From Legionella longbeachae (GTDB lineage: Bacteria; Pseudomonadota; Gammaproteobacteria; Legionellales; Legionellaceae), in the NCBI GenBank assembly GCA_016191305.1, contig JACPOX010000242.1, positions 4,723-13,822 of the forward strand: 9,100 nt of DNA, given 5' to 3'. The notes below the pieces were generated by a model. That model did not search any database. It had not been told where the DNA came from and saw only the letters and a program-made list of their open reading frames with translations. A program made the position numbers and the translations under genes. The stretch's first letter is position 1. Each line of letters opens with the position of its first letter. Below, one piece after another: positions 5,350-9,100 of this stretch.

Positions 5350-8300
5350 ATGCCAAAACGAACCGATATTAAATCCATTCTTATCCTTGGAGCGGGTCCT
5401 ATAGTCATAGGGCAAGCATGTGAATTTGATTACTCTGGTACCCAAGCGGTACGTGCTTTGAAAGAAGAAGGGTATCGAGTCATATTAGTGAACTCCAATC
5501 CTGCTACCATTATGACCGATCCCGAACTTGCGGATGCGACTTATATTGAGCCTGTGTCTTGGAAAGAAGTAGCACGCATTATTGAAATTGAGCGTCCGGA
5601 AGCCCTTTTACCTACTATGGGGGGGCAAACTGCTTTGAATTGTGCTCTGGATCTAGTACGTGAAGGGGTGTTAGCAAAATATTCTGTTGAAATGATTGGT
5701 GCAACCCGTGATGCAATTGATCGTGCTGAAGATAGAGAAAAATTCCGTCAATTGATGATAAAAATTGGTTTAGATATGCCACGCTCCGCGATTGCACATA
5801 GTATGGAAGAAGCAATACAAGTTCAGGCGCAATTAGGTTATCCCACAATCATTCGTCCTTCATTTACCATGGGTGGGAGTGGTGGTGGTATTGCCTACAA
5901 CAGGGAAGAGTTTGAAGAAATTTGTATGCGTGGTTTAGAGTTGTCACCTACTCATGAGTTGTTGATAGACGAATCCGTGTTGGGCTGGAAAGAATTTGAA
6001 ATGGAAGTAGTACGCGACAAAAATGATAATTGTATTATTGTTTGTACTATTGAAAACTTAGATCCTATGGGGGTGCATACAGGAGATTCAATTACTGTTG
6101 CCCCTGCACAAACACTTACCGATAAAGAATATCAACGCATGCGTGATGCGGCAATTAAGGTATTAAGAGCTGTAGGAGTGGATACAGGAGGCTCAAACGT
6201 CCAATTTGCCATTAATCCTGAAGATGGACGCATGCTTGTGGTAGAAATGAACCCCAGAGTTTCTCGCAGTTCGGCTTTGGCTTCCAAGGCAACCGGTTTT
6301 CCTATTGCGAAAATCGCTGCAAAACTTGCAGTAGGCTATACTCTAGATGAATTAAAAAATGAAATTACTGGGGGTAAAACACCAGCTTCATTTGAGCCAA
6401 GCATCGATTATGTAGTTACTAAAATCCCCAGATTTAATTTTGATAAATTTCCACAAACGCCAACTACCTTGACTACACAAATGAAGTCTGTGGGTGAGGT
6501 GATGGCTATTGGGTCCAATTTTCAGGAATCTTTGCAAAAAGCGATCCGTGGTTTAGAAATAGGTCGTTGTGGTTTGCATCCTTTATTTATAAAAAATGAT
6601 TTAGCGCGTTTAAGAGGACATCTTCGTGAACCAACTCCAGACAGACTCTGGTATATTGCTGATGCCTTTCGCAAAAACATGTCACTGGAAGAAATTCATT
6701 TAGAAAGTCGTATTGATCCATGGTTTTTAGCGCAAATAGAAGAGCTAATTGCGCTTGAGCGCTCTGTAGAAAACAAGGCCCTCAAGGACGTCGATGTGGC
6801 AACTTTACGTTTGTTGAAACGCCGTGGTTTCGCAGATGCCTATTTAGCTCAGCTTTGGATGTGTACTGAAGATGAAGTACGCAATCGACGAAAAGAGTCA
6901 GGAATTTTGCCTGTTTATAAGCGCATTGATTCTTGTGCTGGCGAATTTCCGAGCGATACAGCTTATATGTATTCATGTTACGAAAGTAGTTGTGAAGCAA
7001 GACCTGAGACAGGCAAGAAAAAAGTGATGATTCTTGGGGGCGGGCCAAATCGTATTGGTCAAGGAATTGAATTTGATTATTGCTGTGTGCATGCAGCATT
7101 AGCGCTAAGAAGTGCGGGTTGTCAGACGATTATGGTGAATTGTAATCCTGAAACGGTATCTACAGATTTTGATACCTCAGATCGTTTATATTTTGAACCA
7201 GTTACCTTAGAAGATGTTTTAGCTATAGTTGAAGTGGAGCAACCTGATGGTGTCATTGTCCATTATGGTGGTCAAACTCCTTTGAAATTAGCACGTACTC
7301 TGGAAGCTAATGGTGTAAAAATAATTGGTACATCCCCGGATGCAATTGATAGGGCAGAAGATAGGGACCGTTTTCAAAAGCTAGTTGCCGAATTGAAATT
7401 ACATCAGCCTGATAATGGTACGGTACGTAGCGAGGTAGAGGCAATTGCTTTGGCAAATAAAATTGGTTACCCCTTGGTAGTTAGACCATCCTACGTTCTG
7501 GGAGGTCGTGCAATGGAAGTGGTATATCAAGAAGAGGATTTGCGCCATTATTTATCGCATGCAGTTGCTGTATCCAATGATTCACCAGTATTATTGGATA
7601 AATTTTTGAATGATGCGATCGAAGTAGATATTGATGCTGTTTGTGATGGCAAGGAAGTATTTATTGGTGCTGTGATGGAACATATAGAGCAAGCTGGAAT
7701 TCATTCTGGAGATTCTGCATGTACTTTACCTCCTTTTAGTTTGAGTGTGGTGGTGCAGCAAGACCTCATGGAGCAAATGCGACAAATGGCTTTGAAATTG
7801 GGTGTAGTAGGTTTAATTAATGCACAATTTGCAATCCAAGCTGATGATATTTATGTTCTAGAAGTAAACCCTAGAGCATCAAGGACAGTCCCTTTCGTTT
7901 CCAAAGCGACAGGTCTGCCTTTAGCTAAAATTGCTGCTCTTTGTAAGCTAGGTATTAGTTTAAAAGAACAAGGCTTGAGTCAAAATCATCATATGCCGTC
8001 GTTTTATTCAATAAAGCTACCAGTCTTTCCTTTTATTAAATTTTCTGGAGTTGATTCCATTCTTGGCCCTGAAATGAAATCTACAGGTGAAGTAATGGGT
8101 ATTGCTAGACGATTTGGACAGGCTTATGCTAAAGCACAATTAGGCGCCGGATGTCATATAGCAAAACGACGTCGTGCTTTTGTTTCAGTTCGTGATGCCG
8201 ATAAAACACGAGTTGGTGAAATCGCCAAGCGCCTAATTGAATTAGGTTTTGAAATTATTGCTACACGTGGAACCGCGTTGGCATTGCAAGCTGCTGGCGT

Positions 8301-8553
8301 AGATTGCCGCAGGGTGTTTAAGGTTGCTGAAGGCCGACCACATGTTTTGGATTTCATAAAAAATAACGAAATCGATTTTATTGTAAATACAACTGAGGGC
8401 AAACAAGCTATTGCAGATTCTTTTGCAATCAGACGCAATGCCTTACAACATAAGGTGAGCTATACTACAACCTTATCAGGAGCTGAAGCTGCTTGTCTTG
8501 CAATGAAATATGAAGACAGAGATACTGTGACCAGGTTACAGGATTTACATTAA
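5350..8553 (+). CDS. carB: Carbamoyl-phosphate synthase large subunit
   Basis: CarB uses ammonia released from glutamine by CarA, bicarbonate and two ATP to make carbamoyl phosphate for arginine and pyrimidine synthesis in the cytoplasm. The 1067 residues compare with 1073 in E. coli and align end to end; the start [21 protein letters not shown] fixes the ATG. Domain order: first ATP-grasp half (about 1-400, with FTMGGSGGG near 172-180), oligomerisation region (about 401-550), second ATP-grasp half (about 551-930, opening [13 protein letters not shown] near 560 and with YVLGGRAM near 716), and an MGS-like allosteric domain (about 935-1067). Residues matching the E. coli ornithine/UMP/IMP site are kept: the Thr pair in ATRGTA, the Lys in FKVAEGRPH, and Asn and Thr in VNTTEG. 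Feedback control is therefore likely preserved. carA is not adjacent. The Shine-Dalgarno is poor. One small difference is His 638 in [10 protein letters not shown], where E. coli has Gln; it is probably neutral. greA follows after 74 bases. Confidence 0.98.
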   Translation: MPKRTDIKSILILGAGPIVIGQACEFDYSGTQAVRALKEEGYRVILVNSNPATIMTDPELADATYIEPVSWKEVARIIEIERPEALLPTMGGQTALNCALDLVREGVLAKYSVEMIGATRDAIDRAEDREKFRQLMIKIGLDMPRSAIAHSMEEAIQVQAQLGYPTIIRPSFTMGGSGGGIAYNREEFEEICMRGLELSPTHELLIDESVLGWKEFEMEVVRDKNDNCIIVCTIENLDPMGVHTGDSITVAPAQTLTDKEYQRMRDAAIKVLRAVGVDTGGSNVQFAINPEDGRMLVVEMNPRVSRSSALASKATGFPIAKIAAKLAVGYTLDELKNEITGGKTPASFEPSIDYVVTKIPRFNFDKFPQTPTTLTTQMKSVGEVMAIGSNFQESLQKAIRGLEIGRCGLHPLFIKNDLARLRGHLREPTPDRLWYIADAFRKNMSLEEIHLESRIDPWFLAQIEELIALERSVENKALKDVDVATLRLLKRRGFADAYLAQLWMCTEDEVRNRRKESGILPVYKRIDSCAGEFPSDTAYMYSCYESSCEARPETGKKKVMILGGGPNRIGQGIEFDYCCVHAALALRSAGCQTIMVNCNPETVSTDFDTSDRLYFEPVTLEDVLAIVEVEQPDGVIVHYGGQTPLKLARTLEANGVKIIGTSPDAIDRAEDRDRFQKLVAELKLHQPDNGTVRSEVEAIALANKIGYPLVVRPSYVLGGRAMEVVYQEEDLRHYLSHAVAVSNDSPVLLDKFLNDAIEVDIDAVCDGKEVFIGAVMEHIEQAGIHSGDSACTLPPFSLSVVVQQDLMEQMRQMALKLGVVGLINAQFAIQADDIYVLEVNPRASRTVPFVSKATGLPLAKIAALCKLGISLKEQGLSQNHHMPSFYSIKLPVFPFIKFSGVDSILGPEMKSTGEVMGIARRFGQAYAKAQLGAGCHIAKRRRAFVSVRDADKTRVGEIAKRLIELGFEIIATRGTALALQAAGVDCRRVFKVAEGRPHVLDFIKNNEIDFIVNTTEGKQAIADSFAIRRNALQHKVSYTTTLSGAEAACLAMKYEDRDTVTRLQDLH

Positions 8554-8559
8554 ATTTGG

Positions 8560-8587
8560 TTCTTCACGGAAATTCCTGAAGAATTTT
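8560..8587 (+). terminator. Weak terminator or attenuator hairpin between carB and greA
   Basis: TTCTTCA (8560-8566) pairs with TGAAGAA (8577-8583). GGAA and TTCC stack inside, with a bulged C at 8567, and TTTT follows at 8584-8587. The stem is AU-rich and the U run short, so it probably only partly stops transcription, allowing carB-greA read-through. It starts 7 bases after the carB stop. Confidence 0.5.
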
Positions 8588-8617
8588 AAACTTTAAACCT
8601 AAATAGGGATTACATTT

Positions 8618-8622
8618 AGAGG
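8618..8622 (+). promoter_or_regulatory. Shine-Dalgarno site for greA
   Basis: AGAGG lies 5 bases before the ATG at 8628, a good match and spacing that fixes the greA start. It is clearly stronger than the site before carB. Confidence 0.7.
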
Positions 8623-8627
8623 TAGAT

Positions 8628-9100
8628 ATGAGCAAACACCCCATGACGTTACAAGGTGCAGAAGCACTGAAAGAGGAATTAAACCGCTTAAAATTTATAG
8701 ATAGGCCCCGCATTGTTGAATCGATTGCCACTGCAAGAGCACATGGTGATTTGAAAGAAAATGCTGAATATCATGCCGCCCGTGAACAGCAAAGTTTCAA
8801 CGAAGGGCGTATCCAGGAGTTGGAGGCAAAATTATCGCATGCACAAATTATTGATATCAGTAAATTAGCTAACAATGGCAAGGTTGTTTTTGGCTCTACG
8901 GTTACTGTTTGTCATGTGACAACAGAAGCTAAGCTCACATATCAAATTGTTGGTGAAGATGAAGCAGATATTAAAATGAATAAAATTTCTTACAGTTCAC
9001 CGATGGGCCGTGCTTTAATTGGCAAAAAGCTAGATGATGTCGTAACGGTGCATGCTCCAGGAGGTATGGTAGATTATGAAATTATTGATGTGCAATACGT
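8628..9100 (+). CDS. greA: Transcription elongation factor GreA (3' end outside window)
   Basis: GreA enters the secondary channel of backtracked RNA polymerase and stimulates cleavage of the extruded RNA 3' end, restarting elongation. The frame opens [18 protein letters not shown] and carries the family signature [17 protein letters not shown]. The tip residues Asp 41 and Glu 44, which help position the catalytic metal, are both present. The N-terminal antiparallel coiled coil (about 1-75) is followed by the FKBP-like C-terminal domain (about 80-157), with [17 protein letters not shown] and [10 protein letters not shown]. The window ends after 157 whole codons with no stop reached. E. coli GreA has 158 residues, so at most a few residues are missing. 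It lies downstream of carB on the same strand, the usual gammaproteobacterial neighbourhood, and is probably transcribed partly with it and possibly also from a local promoter that I cannot identify. Confidence 0.97.
   Translation, partial: MSKHPMTLQGAEALKEELNRLKFIDRPRIVESIATARAHGDLKENAEYHAAREQQSFNEGRIQELEAKLSHAQIIDISKLANNGKVVFGSTVTVCHVTTEAKLTYQIVGEDEADIKMNKISYSSPMGRALIGKKLDDVVTVHAPGGMVDYEIIDVQY

Noticed and set aside
7261..7263. His 638 in CarB in place of the Gln in E. coli
   Set aside because: A single conservative-looking change beside an otherwise intact motif; likely natural variation.
5615..8438. Minus-strand open frames within carB
   Set aside because: They are antisense shadows of a strongly conserved housekeeping gene with no independent support.
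1..9100. CRISPR array, tRNA or rRNA gene
   Set aside because: No regularly spaced direct repeats, cloverleaf patterns or rRNA-like segments were seen on either strand.

Overview
The window looks like chromosomal DNA from a Legionella-type gammaproteobacterium. The evidence is AT-rich sequence throughout, a carB-greA gene pair typical of gammaproteobacteria, a giant coiled-coil and membrane-hairpin protein of the kind common among Dot/Icm effectors, and an IS5-type element. The genus is an inference; no rRNA or other phylogenetic marker is present.

Layout, left to right. (1) Positions 1-3770 hold the 3' part of a very large gene, open at the left edge. Its product is unrecognised, with coiled-coil stretches and two pairs of hydrophobic segments. 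(2) Positions 3787-5104 are an IS5-family insertion of about 1.31 kb flanked by a 4-bp CTAG duplication. Its inverted repeats are unusually long (about 60 bp) and each contains a GC-rich REP-like palindrome. Inside are a decayed transposase gene (two in-frame stops and a one-base deletion near the 3' end) and, downstream on the same strand, an intact 95-residue GIY-YIG nuclease gene with its own Shine-Dalgarno sequence. An inverted repeat around the transposase promoter looks able to hide the transposase start in read-through transcripts only. (3) Positions 5105-5349 are an AT-rich leader with several hairpins and a dyad, ending at carB. (4) Positions 5350-8553 are full-length carB, the large subunit of carbamoyl-phosphate synthase. 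(5) Positions 8554-8627 are a spacer with a weak terminator-like hairpin. (6) Positions 8628-9100 are greA, cut by the right edge just before its stop.

How the parts fit. carB and greA are housekeeping genes (arginine/pyrimidine precursor synthesis and rescue of backtracked RNA polymerase) and probably share some transcription through the leaky hairpin between them. carA, often immediately upstream of carB in related bacteria, is absent here; the large gene and the insertion occupy that place. The IS landed in the spacer between the large gene and carB and broke no gene. The part most worth following up is the association of an IS5-type element, REP-like palindromes in both ends, and a GIY-YIG nuclease that is intact although the transposase is dead.
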